Origin: an uncultured Bacilli bacterium
Lineage (GTDB): Bacteria > Bacillota_I > Bacilli_A > RF39 > UBA660
Reading direction: 5' to 3'
Assembly: GCA_947628765.1 (NCBI GenBank)
Contig: CANRBD010000053.1
Coordinates: 1 to 7,457 of the forward strand
Length of the DNA stretch: 7,457 bases
Below are positions 1 through 6,381 of the stretch, piece by piece. Positions within the stretch are counted from its first letter, which is position 1. Each line of letters begins with the position of its first letter. Position numbers and translations under genes: made by a program. Under the pieces are notes generated by a model. It ran no database searches. It was not told where the DNA came from and saw only the letters and a program-made list of their open reading frames with translations.

Positions 1-332
1 ACGGTGAACACGGACTGGTGTATATTTCGGGAACGGCCGCTATCCGGGGAGAGAATAGCCTGCAGGATATGGGAGTACTGGTCCAGACCGGGACAACGAT
101 GGAGAATATAGAACATTTGATTGCTCCGGAGAATCTGCAAAAAGCAAAGGTTAATCCGGTGAAAAAAAATGAAATGAAATTATTGAGGGTATATCTCAAA
201 CATCCGGAGGCTATCGATCCGGTAAAGATCTATATGGATCGGTTATTCACCTCCATTCCTGTGGCTTATCTGCTGGCGGATGTGTGCCGGGATGAATTAC
301 TGGTCGAAATAGAAGGGATCGCTACTTTTTGA
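1..332 (+). CDS. RidA/YjgF-fold protein, C-terminal part (5' end outside window)
   Basis: The reading frame is open from base 3 to a TGA at 330-332 and has no start of its own: the GTG at 18 falls inside a conserved stretch (GLVYISGTAAIRGE), so the gene begins to the left of the window. The ISGTA...E motif, followed by a helix (QT..TMENIEHLI) and ending in LVEIEGIA, matches the C-terminal half of the RidA/YjgF/Uk114 trimer fold. A similar pattern occurs in the C-terminal domain of chorismatases (FkbO/Hyg5 type). RidA proteins deaminate reactive enamines, but this copy lacks an obvious classic RidA arginine context, and the 40-residue insert between helix and last strand is long, so the chemistry is unknown. 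Base composition (about 46% GC) and codon choice (CTG, CCG, CGG) differ sharply from every other gene here and look Bacteroidota-like; it may not belong to the same genome. Confidence 0.6.
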   Translation, partial: GEHGLVYISGTAAIRGENSLQDMGVLVQTGTTMENIEHLIAPENLQKAKVNPVKKNEMKLLRVYLKHPEAIDPVKIYMDRLFTSIPVAYLLADVCRDELLVEIEGIATF

Positions 333-445
333 GCTTCCGAAGTTTAGAAAAATCTTGGGTATCAACAGAATGACTTGAGAGAAAATATTATCCCGATCGG
401 CAGCTTCAGCGACTTTTGAAAAGTGCCTCGTAGGGGAGTAAGATT
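1..445. other. Compositionally foreign block or chimeric contig end
   Basis: By hand count the first 300 bases are about 46% GC and bases 361-420 about 40%, while the sequence after about 440 drops to roughly 17-32% in the lines counted. The change lies near 440-460, between the RidA-like gene and the terminator of the minus-strand small gene. Bases 333-445 contain no ORF, no clear U-tailed terminator and only one small palindrome (412-424). No transposase, integrase, direct repeat or tRNA marks the boundary, which favours an assembly join, but a horizontally acquired piece cannot be excluded. Confidence 0.55.
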
Positions 446-463
446 TTATAAAACTGAAATTTT

Positions 464-488
464 AAAACACATCAATTTGATGTGCTTT
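464..488 (-). terminator. Rho-independent terminator of the small membrane-protein gene
   Basis: On the minus strand, a CACATC/GATGTG stem (468-473 with 479-484) with a five-base AATTT-type loop is extended by three A:T pairs beyond one mismatch, and is followed by a T-rich tail. It begins 5 bases past the TAA stop of the gene ending at 493, the expected place for its terminator. Confidence 0.75.
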
Positions 489-492
489 AATT

Positions 493-1017
493 TTATAAAC
501 TTTTTTTCATGGTTTTTTTACGTTTTTCTACTTTTTTATTAGCATATACAAATAACGTTACAGCGGCTCCCGTACTTAATAAAATTCCTGTAAATTTAAA
601 AACAAATTTTAAACTATCAGCAATTGGTTTAGCGCTTTCAAATTTATTAAGAGCGGCTGAAATATCACGCTTACTTAATGACATTGTATATACTCCTTCT
701 TTAAAAGTAACTATACTACCTTCACACTTTAAATTTTCACAAAATGTTTCATAAGGTACGGTAATAGTCATATGATTATCATTAATCAAAACATTATCAT
801 AATCATCATTATTGGTAAAATCCCAATCAGTTGGATTAAAAGTATCCGATAAATTTGTTTCTGTAGGATATAAAAAACTTAATTCTGGAATATCTTTCTC
901 TTTATTTGCTACGCAACCAGGCACTAATGCCATTGTTAAAGCGGCGGCACATAAAGCTGGCGCTAGTTTAAAATTTTGATTGTCTTTTGCCTTATTAAAA
1001 ACGTGTAATTTAGCCAT
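493..1017 (-). CDS. Small lipoprotein-like / membrane-anchored protein of unknown function
   Basis: The protein is 174 residues from the ATG at 1017. A start at 1059 is possible in frame but lies upstream of the likely transcription start near 1041, while the ATG at 1017 has a GAAGGGAAG ribosome site at the right distance. I do not recognise the family. An N-terminal basic stretch is followed by a hydrophobic segment (about residues 18-34) ending LVPGC, which resembles a lipobox with Cys35 as the lipidated residue, though Pro at -2 is unusual. The middle (36-135) is acidic and polar, with an Asn/Asp-rich patch near 60-82 and two cysteines (93, 98) that could form a disulfide if exported. A second hydrophobic helix (about 138-159) precedes a strongly basic tail (KKVEKRKKTMKK), which would stay in the cytoplasm. 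The predicted topology is an extracytoplasmic domain held at both ends. It follows the activase gene but has its own promoter and terminator. Confidence 0.75.
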   Translation of the reverse strand: MAKLHVFNKAKDNQNFKLAPALCAAALTMALVPGCVANKEKDIPELSFLYPTETNLSDTFNPTDWDFTNNDDYDNVLINDNHMTITVPYETFCENLKCEGSIVTFKEGVYTMSLSKRDISAALNKFESAKPIADSLKFVFKFTGILLSTGAAVTLFVYANKKVEKRKKTMKKSL

Positions 1018-1047
1018 AATATCTTCCCTTCTTTCAAAAGTTGCTTT

Positions 1048-1076
1048 ATTATAGCACATACTTTAAAATATATCAA
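1048..1076 (-). promoter_or_regulatory. Promoter for the small membrane-protein gene
   Basis: On the minus strand there is a -35 TTGATA (1071-1076), a 17-base spacer and a -10 TATAAT (1048-1053), with TGC immediately before the -10 giving an extended -10. The predicted transcription start is near 1041, which places the only usable start codon at 1017. The -35 sits directly beyond the stop of the activase gene (1078-1080), and no terminator separates the two, so readthrough from the operon is also possible. Confidence 0.8.
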
Positions 1077-1077
1077 A

Positions 1078-2013
1078 TTAATATTTTCCGCATTTACTAC
1101 CCCATGAATCTACTAATTCATTATTTCGATATATCTTTAAAAGTTCACAGTTATTTGGGCATCTACCACATTCAATAGCTTTGGTATCAAATGCAATATT
1201 AGATAATTCTAAAGAATAAGTTTTTCCTATTTTATTTTTTCTGGCTAAAACAGCAATACCAATGGCCCCCATTAAATGGCCATTTTCATCGACGATAATA
1301 TCTTCCCCCAATATTTCCTTAAAATATTTGATAACCCCCACATTTTTTGAAACACCACCTTGAAAAATAATCGGTGATTCAATTTTTTTACCTTTGCCGA
1401 CATTATTTAAATAATTTAAAACAATACTTTTACATAGTCCAGCTACAATATCTTCAATCGGATAACCTACTTGCGCTTTATGCACTAAATCAGATTCTGC
1501 AAACACGGTACATCTAGCGGCTATTTTAACAGGATTTTTACTTTTTAAGGCATAAGCTCCAAATTCACTAACATCTAAACCTAGTCTCTTAGCTTGACTT
1601 GATAAAAAAGAACCCGTTCCGGCAGCACATAAGGTATTCATTGCATAATTAGTAATAATTCCATTTTTAATTAAAATAATTTTTGAATCTTGACCACCTA
1701 TTTCTAATATAGTTCTGACATTTGGATAAAAAGTTAAGGTGCCTACCGCATGAGCTGTAATTTCATTTTTGACGATATTAGCTTTTAATAAAAGTCCAAT
1801 TAATTTACGTGCCGAGCCGGTGGTACCAATACCTTTTATCTGATAATTATTTGGCAAATCTTTTTTTAAAATATCGATTAATTTTCTAACAGCTTTTATA
1901 GGATTACCCTCAGTCCAAATATAAGATGAGGTTATTATGTTATTATCATCATCAATAATAACGCCTTTTGTAGATATCGATCCAATATCTACTCCTAAAT
2001 AACTATCCTTCAT
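1078..2013 (-). CDS. BadF/BadG/HgdC-type acyl-CoA dehydratase activator ATPase with C-terminal Cys cluster
   Basis: This 311-residue protein belongs to the ASKHA-fold ATPases that drive one electron from a [4Fe-4S] cluster into a 2-hydroxyacyl-CoA dehydratase or benzoyl-CoA reductase partner. Visible motifs are the phosphate loop GVDIGSISTKG (residues 7-17), GTTGSAR (63-69), EIGGQDSK (104-111) and FQGGVSKN (217-224). The two cysteines that in HgdC hold the cluster bridging the homodimer are both present: Cys129 (NTLCAAGTGS) and Cys168 (ARCTVFAESD). Family members are usually about 260-270 residues; this one has a tail with Cys282, Cys285, Cys289 and Cys308 (CGRCPNNC...SKCGKY), a CxxCxxxC...C pattern I associate with the long fused activase-related proteins of Firmicutes. 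It is the last gene of the operon: its ATG overlaps the upstream TGA by four bases (ATGA), with a GAGGAAAG site upstream. The physiological substrate of the system is not shown by the context. Confidence 0.9.
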   Translation of the reverse strand: MKDSYLGVDIGSISTKGVIIDDDNNIITSSYIWTEGNPIKAVRKLIDILKKDLPNNYQIKGIGTTGSARKLIGLLLKANIVKNEITAHAVGTLTFYPNVRTILEIGGQDSKIILIKNGIITNYAMNTLCAAGTGSFLSSQAKRLGLDVSEFGAYALKSKNPVKIAARCTVFAESDLVHKAQVGYPIEDIVAGLCKSIVLNYLNNVGKGKKIESPIIFQGGVSKNVGVIKYFKEILGEDIIVDENGHLMGAIGIAVLARKNKIGKTYSLELSNIAFDTKAIECGRCPNNCELLKIYRNNELVDSWGSKCGKY

Positions 2014-3071
2014 TTTTCTTTCCTCATTTCTAACATATCGTAAAAAGCTTCTAATCTAGTTTTAATTCCGGTTTCCGAAGTATTGGCATCAAAACTAAAA
2101 AATAGTACTGGTGTTTCATATTCTGAAGCAATTTTATTAATAATTGGCATCGCCCCAATTTCCGGGGTACAAAAAGATGATTTAATATGAATGATACCAT
2201 CATACCCGGCTTCGCATAAATATTTTGTCCTGGCAATATTATCAGCCGCATCTGCGCCCATTTGGTATTTGATATATTTTTTAGAATATTTTAAATATTT
2301 TTTAATTTTATGTTTCTTTTCAAATAATAAATAATGAACATTTGTAAATCTTTTTATTTCAATCTGATTTTGCGAAAGTTCTTTTTCTAAAAAGTAATTA
2401 GAAAAAGGCTCCATAACCGTATATAATTCACCAATAATACCAATTTTTAAACATTTATCGGGTTTTCTTATAGGTACATTTTGAATTTCTTTTAAGTAAT
2501 AACGATAAAGTTTTTTAAGTTCTAAATAACTTTTAACTTGACGAAAATCATTTAACATTTTAAATTTTAAAGTTTCAAATGAACCATCTTTGACTTCAAA
2601 GCCAATGTTTTCTCTGATATAATCATCAATAATATCCATATATTTTACCATTTTTATCGCTATAAACCCATAATAAATGGCTTTCAATTTACTATATTTT
2701 ATGCCTGTTTCTTTTAACTCTTTGACAATTCTTCTGATATCAACTTTGCCTTTAGTCACTAGATTAATTAGGGTTACATTATAGCCTAAATCTTTTAAGA
2801 TTTGATCTTGAACTTCACCGTAATAACCATAACGACAGCCCCCACCCATTTGGATTAAAGTGTCCGCACCTTTTTCAATGGCTTCAAGCATCGTCCCTAA
2901 AGTATATTTAAATGGCGTGCATACAAATTCTGGACTATATTTAGTTCCTAGTTCGATTGTTTTACTTGTAATTGGTGGTGGCATAATAATTTCTTCCTTA
3001 AAGGCGTGTTTTAATAAAAATTCTATAGGCACATTATAATCACCCATTAATGGGAAAGATATTTTATGCAT
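2010..3071 (-). CDS. 2-hydroxyacyl-CoA dehydratase (HgdB)-like component
   Basis: This 353-residue protein resembles the D-component of 2-hydroxyglutaryl-CoA dehydratases/benzoyl-CoA reductases, specifically the version found as the C-terminal part of large activase-related proteins. Three cysteines in conserved-looking settings are likely [4Fe-4S] ligands: Cys51 (SPEFVCTPFKYTLG), Cys79 (QMGGGCRYG) and Cys301 (KSSFCTPEIGAMPI). A second domain begins near GIIGELYTVMEPF (211-223), and the protein ends with a DANTSETGIKTRLEAF motif that is also present in the upstream gene product. There is no signal peptide or membrane helix, so it should be cytosolic. Its start overlaps the previous stop by one base (TAATG), and a perfect AAAGGAGG (3078-3085) lies inside the last codons of the upstream gene, indicating coupled translation. 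By family analogy it would receive electrons from the activator encoded next. No CoA-transferase, CoA-ligase or electron-transfer flavoprotein gene is nearby, so amino-acid fermentation is not supported. Confidence 0.82.
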   Translation of the reverse strand: MHKISFPLMGDYNVPIEFLLKHAFKEEIIMPPPITSKTIELGTKYSPEFVCTPFKYTLGTMLEAIEKGADTLIQMGGGCRYGYYGEVQDQILKDLGYNVTLINLVTKGKVDIRRIVKELKETGIKYSKLKAIYYGFIAIKMVKYMDIIDDYIRENIGFEVKDGSFETLKFKMLNDFRQVKSYLELKKLYRYYLKEIQNVPIRKPDKCLKIGIIGELYTVMEPFSNYFLEKELSQNQIEIKRFTNVHYLLFEKKHKIKKYLKYSKKYIKYQMGADAADNIARTKYLCEAGYDGIIHIKSSFCTPEIGAMPIINKIASEYETPVLFFSFDANTSETGIKTRLEAFYDMLEMRKEK

Positions 3072-3967
3072 TAAAAACCTCCTTTAAGCATATCAATAAA
3101 ACTTTCAAGTCTTGTTTCTATGCCAGTAAAAGATGAATTGCTGTCTAAAACTAAATTAATATGCGGAATATCAATTTTGCGCATTACTAACTCATTAGTT
3201 AAAGAATCAGGGCCACAAGGAAAAGCTGATAAAAAAATTACTCCATCGATTTTATCTTTAGCGTATATAAGCGCGCCAATATTATCTTTTGAATATTTAA
3301 AATATAAATCTTTTGTGATTTTTTCACTTAATTTATTAGTTATTTTATCATCGAATTTATCACTAAAAATAACTTCGATATTATTAGCATTTAAATATTT
3401 AATGATATCCCTACCAATTAAATCATCATAAGTATTATATGGGTGGGCTAATAATAAAATTTTAGTTTTATTAGAGTTTAATTTGCCCATATTAATAGTG
3501 ATATCTCTAGCTCGATCTTTTTTATAAAGACCCACGGCATATTTATAAGCTTTTTTGCTTTGCTCTTTGGAAAATCCTAGTTGCTTACCAATATTAATTA
3601 AGCCTTGTTTTAAGTTTTGATGTTTATCTAAAGCAATATTATAATTTAATATTTTAATATCAAATGTGTTTTTAACTATATCGTAAGCACTTAAAAAATT
3701 AGTACATGTTTGATTATCTAATTTATAGTTATCAATTCTAGGAATAATTAGATAATCGCATTTATCGATTAGATAAGAAACATGTCCAAGATAAGTTTTA
3801 AAAGCTAGACACATTTCATCATTCGCATATTTCATGCCATTTTCCATAATTTCTTTATTGGTATTGGGGCTTATAATATATGGAACTTTTAAATAATCAA
3901 AAAAATTTTTCCAAATATCCCCATAGTAATAATAAAAAATACCACGTGCAATTCCAACTTTGGTCAT
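3071..3967 (-). CDS. DUF2229-like acyl-CoA dehydratase activase-related protein
   Basis: The 298-residue protein begins TKVGIARG and has the pattern of the DUF2229 part of the large activase-related proteins: NDEMCLAFKTYLGH (Cys53), a hydrophobic strand DYLIIPRI, NQTCTNF (Cys88), then a second domain starting near KILLLAHPYNTYDD (169-182) and SAFPCGPDS (Cys251). Three cysteines in these positions parallel those of the HgdB-like partner, and both proteins end with nearly the same motif (SNSSFTGIETRLESF here). I infer that the two are divergent paralogs that may form a heterodimer, each carrying an iron-sulfur cluster. It is the first gene of the three-gene operon, preceded by a modest GGTGAT ribosome site, and shares a divergent intergenic region with the FemAB gene. 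A direct role is unknown; the family assignment is from pattern recognition only. Confidence 0.78.
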   Translation of the reverse strand: MTKVGIARGIFYYYYGDIWKNFFDYLKVPYIISPNTNKEIMENGMKYANDEMCLAFKTYLGHVSYLIDKCDYLIIPRIDNYKLDNQTCTNFLSAYDIVKNTFDIKILNYNIALDKHQNLKQGLINIGKQLGFSKEQSKKAYKYAVGLYKKDRARDITINMGKLNSNKTKILLLAHPYNTYDDLIGRDIIKYLNANNIEVIFSDKFDDKITNKLSEKITKDLYFKYSKDNIGALIYAKDKIDGVIFLSAFPCGPDSLTNELVMRKIDIPHINLVLDSNSSFTGIETRLESFIDMLKGGF

Positions 3968-3982
3968 ATTATCACCATTTAA

Positions 3983-4012
3983 AATATATTAAGGAAAAAC
4001 TTATTTTATGAA
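3983..4012 (-). promoter_or_regulatory. Possible promoter of the dehydratase/activase operon
   Basis: On the minus strand, TTCATA (4007-4012), an 18-base spacer and TATATT (3983-3988) form a weak sigma-A-like candidate 15 bases from the start codon. It is clearly poorer than the opposing FemAB promoter, so either the operon is weakly expressed, needs an activator, or I have chosen the wrong site. Confidence 0.3.
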
Positions 4013-4020
4013 TGCTAATT

Positions 4021-4049
4021 TTGACATAATAAGACTTTATGTGTATAAT
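4021..4049 (+). promoter_or_regulatory. Consensus sigma-A promoter of the FemAB gene
   Basis: A perfect -35 TTGACA (4021-4026), a 17-base spacer and a perfect -10 TATAAT (4044-4049) give a predicted transcript start near 4056, just ahead of the ribosome site at 4061-4070. Confidence 0.88.
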
Positions 4050-4060
4050 GATTTTGGTTA

Positions 4061-4070
4061 GGAAGGAGAG
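4061..4070 (+). promoter_or_regulatory. Ribosome binding site that fixes the FemAB start at 4076
   Basis: GGAAGGAGAG ends five bases before the ATG at 4076. The internal ATG at 4173, the first in the long open frame, has no such site (its upstream bases read as coding sequence), so translation must begin at 4076, in the other frame. Confidence 0.85.
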
Positions 4071-4075
4071 ATTTT

Positions 4076-5333
4076 ATGAAGATAAAAGAACTTTACTAAT
4101 ACCGAATTTAAAGAATTTAGTCAAAATTTTAAACCTACTTCAATTTATCAAACAACTGAATATGCCTTTACGATGAATGAAGAAGGATATGATTCTCTCT
4201 TTCTAGGTCTAATTGACGATAATGAAGTAATTAGATGTGCCGCTTTAATTTTGATTCGTAAAATAAATGGGTTTAAGTATGCTTATTCCCCACGTGGTTT
4301 CTTAATCGATTATAGTGATTTCATTTTAGTTAAAAAATTTACTAAAGCGGTTAAAAAATATTTGGGCAAACACGATGTCGCGGCTTTAAAGATAAATCCC
4401 CTAGTCATCAGAAAAATATATAATAGTGATTATGAAGTGATTGGTACTAATCCAAATTATGATATGATTTTTAACAATCTTACTAAATGTGGTTTTTATC
4501 ATCTAGGATATAACAATTATTTTGAAGCCTTAAAACCACGCTTTGAGGTCGTAGTGAATATTGCTTTACCGTTTACTCAATTATTTGCGAATATAAAGAA
4601 AAATTTTCGTACTAAAATAAGAAAAGCTGATAAAGATGGTATTAAAGTATATCATGGTAATAAAGAAGAATTAAAATATTTATATTTACACACCAAAGAC
4701 AAATATCCAAGAGATTTAAAATACTTTAATTCATTATATAGTTTCTTCGACAAAGAAAATTTAATCGATTTTTACTATAGTAAATTAGATACTACTGAAT
4801 ATTTACAAATTACGCAAAAAGAATATAGTAAATATGAAAAATTAAGTGTTGATTTAAATAGACAACTCATGGAAAATAATGGTTCAAATGAAAAAATTTT
4901 AAGTCAGAAAATAGAAGTTGATAAAATATTTGAAGAATACAAAAAACAAATAGTAGTTGCCACTAAATATTTAAAAGAAAACCCCGATGGCATTATTTTA
5001 TCTTCAGCTTTGGTTATTAAATGGGGCGATGAGGTTCATTTAATTATCGATGGTTATGACAGCAAATATAAAAAATTTAATGCCAAGCACTTACTTTTAT
5101 GGAAATTGATGGGTAGATATTCCAAATTAGGTTATAAAAAATTTAATCTCGGTGGCATTAGTAATATGACTAAACAAGATCTTAAATATAAAGGGCTTAA
5201 TGAATTTAAAATGAGTTTTGGTGGCAAAGCTTGTGAATATGCCGGCGATTTTGAATTAATTACTAATGGACCTTTATACTTTATGTATCGTGAGGCTTCT
5301 AATCTCAGTAACATGTGGAAAAGCGGTAAATAA
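4076..5333 (+). CDS. FemAB-family peptidoglycan bridge aminoacyltransferase, with a +1 frameshift near the start
   Basis: FemA/FemB/MurM-type enzymes attach amino acids from aminoacyl-tRNA to the lysine side chain of the peptidoglycan stem, acting on lipid-linked precursor at the inner membrane face. The rebuilt protein is about 418 residues, a normal family length. Visible features in full-length numbering: an N-terminal SIYQTTEYA substrate-side motif (about 22-30), RKADKDGIKVYHG (182-194), a charged helical stretch at about 245-300 that looks like the tRNA-synthetase-like coiled-coil arm of FemA/MurM (absent in short FemX forms), GYDSKYKKFNAKHLLLWK (326-343), FNLGGIS (356-362) and NEFKMSFGG (375-383). 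Translation from the ATG at 4076 with its strong ribosome site gives MKIKELY and a stop at 4097-4099. Skipping one T in CTTTACT (4091-4097) restores MKIKELTNTEFKEF and joins the long frame; without the shift only an ATG at 4173 remains, which would lose the N-terminal motif. Which amino acid is transferred cannot be read. Confidence 0.85.
4091..4099 (+). other. Frameshift site CTT-TAC-TAA in the FemAB gene
   Basis: The start frame reads Glu-Leu(CTT)-Tyr(TAC)-stop(TAA). Moving forward one base after CTT gives ACT-AAT-ACC-GAA and continues for the full enzyme. CTTT is the same slippage tetramer used in the prfB (RF2) +1 frameshift, but there is no Shine-Dalgarno-like element three bases upstream and no stop directly after the slip codon. 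A single-base insertion in a short T run, by mutation or sequence error, is the simpler reading. Confidence 0.75.
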
Positions 5334-5386
5334 AAAGAGCAATTATGAAGTGAATCTTTTGGGTTCACTTTCATTATGCTCTTTTT
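5332..5386. terminator. Bidirectional terminator shared by the FemAB and muramidase genes
   Basis: A ten-base AAAAAGAGCA/TGCTCTTTTT outer stem (5332-5341 with 5377-5386) encloses an inner GTGAA/TTCAC stem (5350-5354 with 5364-5368) with a nine-base loop. It has A-run and T-run flanks on both strands. The FemAB stop (5331-5333) is at its left foot, while its right arm encodes the last residues (Leu-Lys-Arg-Ala) of the muramidase, whose stop at 5374-5376 lies inside the hairpin. Confidence 0.85.
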
Positions 5387-6381
5387 AGCTGACCTTTTTT
5401 AAGTAAATTTAATAATTTAATATTCTGCATCATTGTTCCACGATAATTTTCTACATCATTTTTTCTAGCAATACGCCGGCGATTTTCAAATGAAGAATCC
5501 ACACCAATACTCTTTAATCCATCGACTAGTGAGTAACCTTTATAACTTGTCATTGGATAATATTCGGTATCGACATTCCCTTGAAGTCTTTTTAATAAAT
5601 TCATATTTTGAATAGCACTACCGACATAATAATCAGTAAAACCAGCTTCCGCATATAATGTTCTTCGGCTTTCAAAGGAGCTATCATAACCGACACTTTT
5701 TAAGGCATCAACAATAGATGTGCCTTGATAACCACTTAAATTAGGTAGTGATGGAAGTGGCGCTGGTTCTGGTGTTGGTTTGTTATCAACATTAGTGAAA
5801 ATGTCACGATATAAAATATTCATATCCACAAATGCGGAAATTCCATTTACTCTTCCCTGTGAAGTATATTGCCACATATCATATTTACCTTGATATGTAT
5901 TTTCTTCGGCATATTGTGCAACCCAAATAGTATAACGATCTTGAAGTTCACTAGCATTTAAAACCGAAGTAAGCCAATATTTATTAGCATATATACCGGC
6001 CCAATAACCGGCTTCTTCAATACGATTACAAAAAGCTTTGCACATATCTGTTAAGGTTTGTTTACCTAAATTAACTTGACTTTTATCTTCAATATCATAA
6101 TAAACTGGCAAATTAAGTTTACGGCCTTGAAGCCAAGCGATAGCTGTATTGGCTTCTTTGATGGCATCTTCAACACTTAAAGCATATGAATATAAATAAA
6201 CTCCTATTGGCAAATTAATTTTAGTCGCATCACGATAATTATCTTCAAATTTTGGATCTTTTTGATCTTCATACTGACCGTATCCAATTCTAGCAATAAC
6301 AAAATTTATGCCACTTTCTTTTACTCTTTCAAAATCAATGTTTCCTTGATACTTTGAAACGTCTATTCCTCGATATTCCAT
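5374..6381 (-). CDS. GH25 muramidase (lysozyme) with two C-terminal wall-binding-like repeats
   Basis: The 335-residue protein begins directly with the GH25 fold: GIDVSKYQG (residues 5-13), PVYYDIED (92-99) and FVDMNIL (184-190), giving the expected acidic residues Asp7, Asp96, Glu98 and Asp186 for N-acetylmuramidase cleavage of peptidoglycan. A Pro-rich linker (202-213, PTPEPAPLPSLP) leads to two tandem repeats of about 50 residues (about 218-268 and 280-330) sharing the pattern VD(A/G)LKS(V/I)G.DSSFE.RR...Y.G...QN..LL. Such repeats end many Firmicutes wall hydrolases and probably bind the envelope, though I cannot name the domain with certainty. There is no signal peptide, as in phage endolysins, so export needs another route or lysis. 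The start is well supported: AAAGGAGT (6386-6393) sits at proper distance. No holin or other phage gene is adjacent. I see no convincing promoter in the upstream 6382-6513. Confidence 0.93.
   Translation of the reverse strand: MEYRGIDVSKYQGNIDFERVKESGINFVIARIGYGQYEDQKDPKFEDNYRDATKINLPIGVYLYSYALSVEDAIKEANTAIAWLQGRKLNLPVYYDIEDKSQVNLGKQTLTDMCKAFCNRIEEAGYWAGIYANKYWLTSVLNASELQDRYTIWVAQYAEENTYQGKYDMWQYTSQGRVNGISAFVDMNILYRDIFTNVDNKPTPEPAPLPSLPNLSGYQGTSIVDALKSVGYDSSFESRRTLYAEAGFTDYYVGSAIQNMNLLKRLQGNVDTEYYPMTSYKGYSLVDGLKSIGVDSSFENRRRIARKNDVENYRGTMMQNIKLLNLLKKGQLKRA

Noticed and set aside
509..754. Plus-strand ORF opposite the small membrane-protein gene
   Set aside because: It has no ribosome site and is a shadow of the better supported minus-strand gene.
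1018..1059. Upstream start giving a 188-residue protein (MCYNKATFERRED...)
   Set aside because: It overlaps the -10 box and precedes the predicted transcript start; the ATG at 1017 has the ribosome site and leads into a normal signal-like segment.
3120..3431. Plus-strand ORF inside the DUF2229-like gene, and similar ORFs at 2051-2251, 5132-5374 and 6669-6980
   Set aside because: Each lies wholly or mostly antisense or out of frame to a recognised gene, with no independent promoter, ribosome site or domain.
4076..4099. MKIKELY as a regulatory leader peptide
   Set aside because: One-base correction merges it smoothly with the FemAB N-terminus, and there is no attenuator hairpin after it.
4173..5333. 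FemAB gene starting at the ATG at 4173
   Set aside because: There is no ribosome site before it, and the preceding in-frame bases encode the conserved N-terminus, joined to the ATG at 4076 by a one-base shift.
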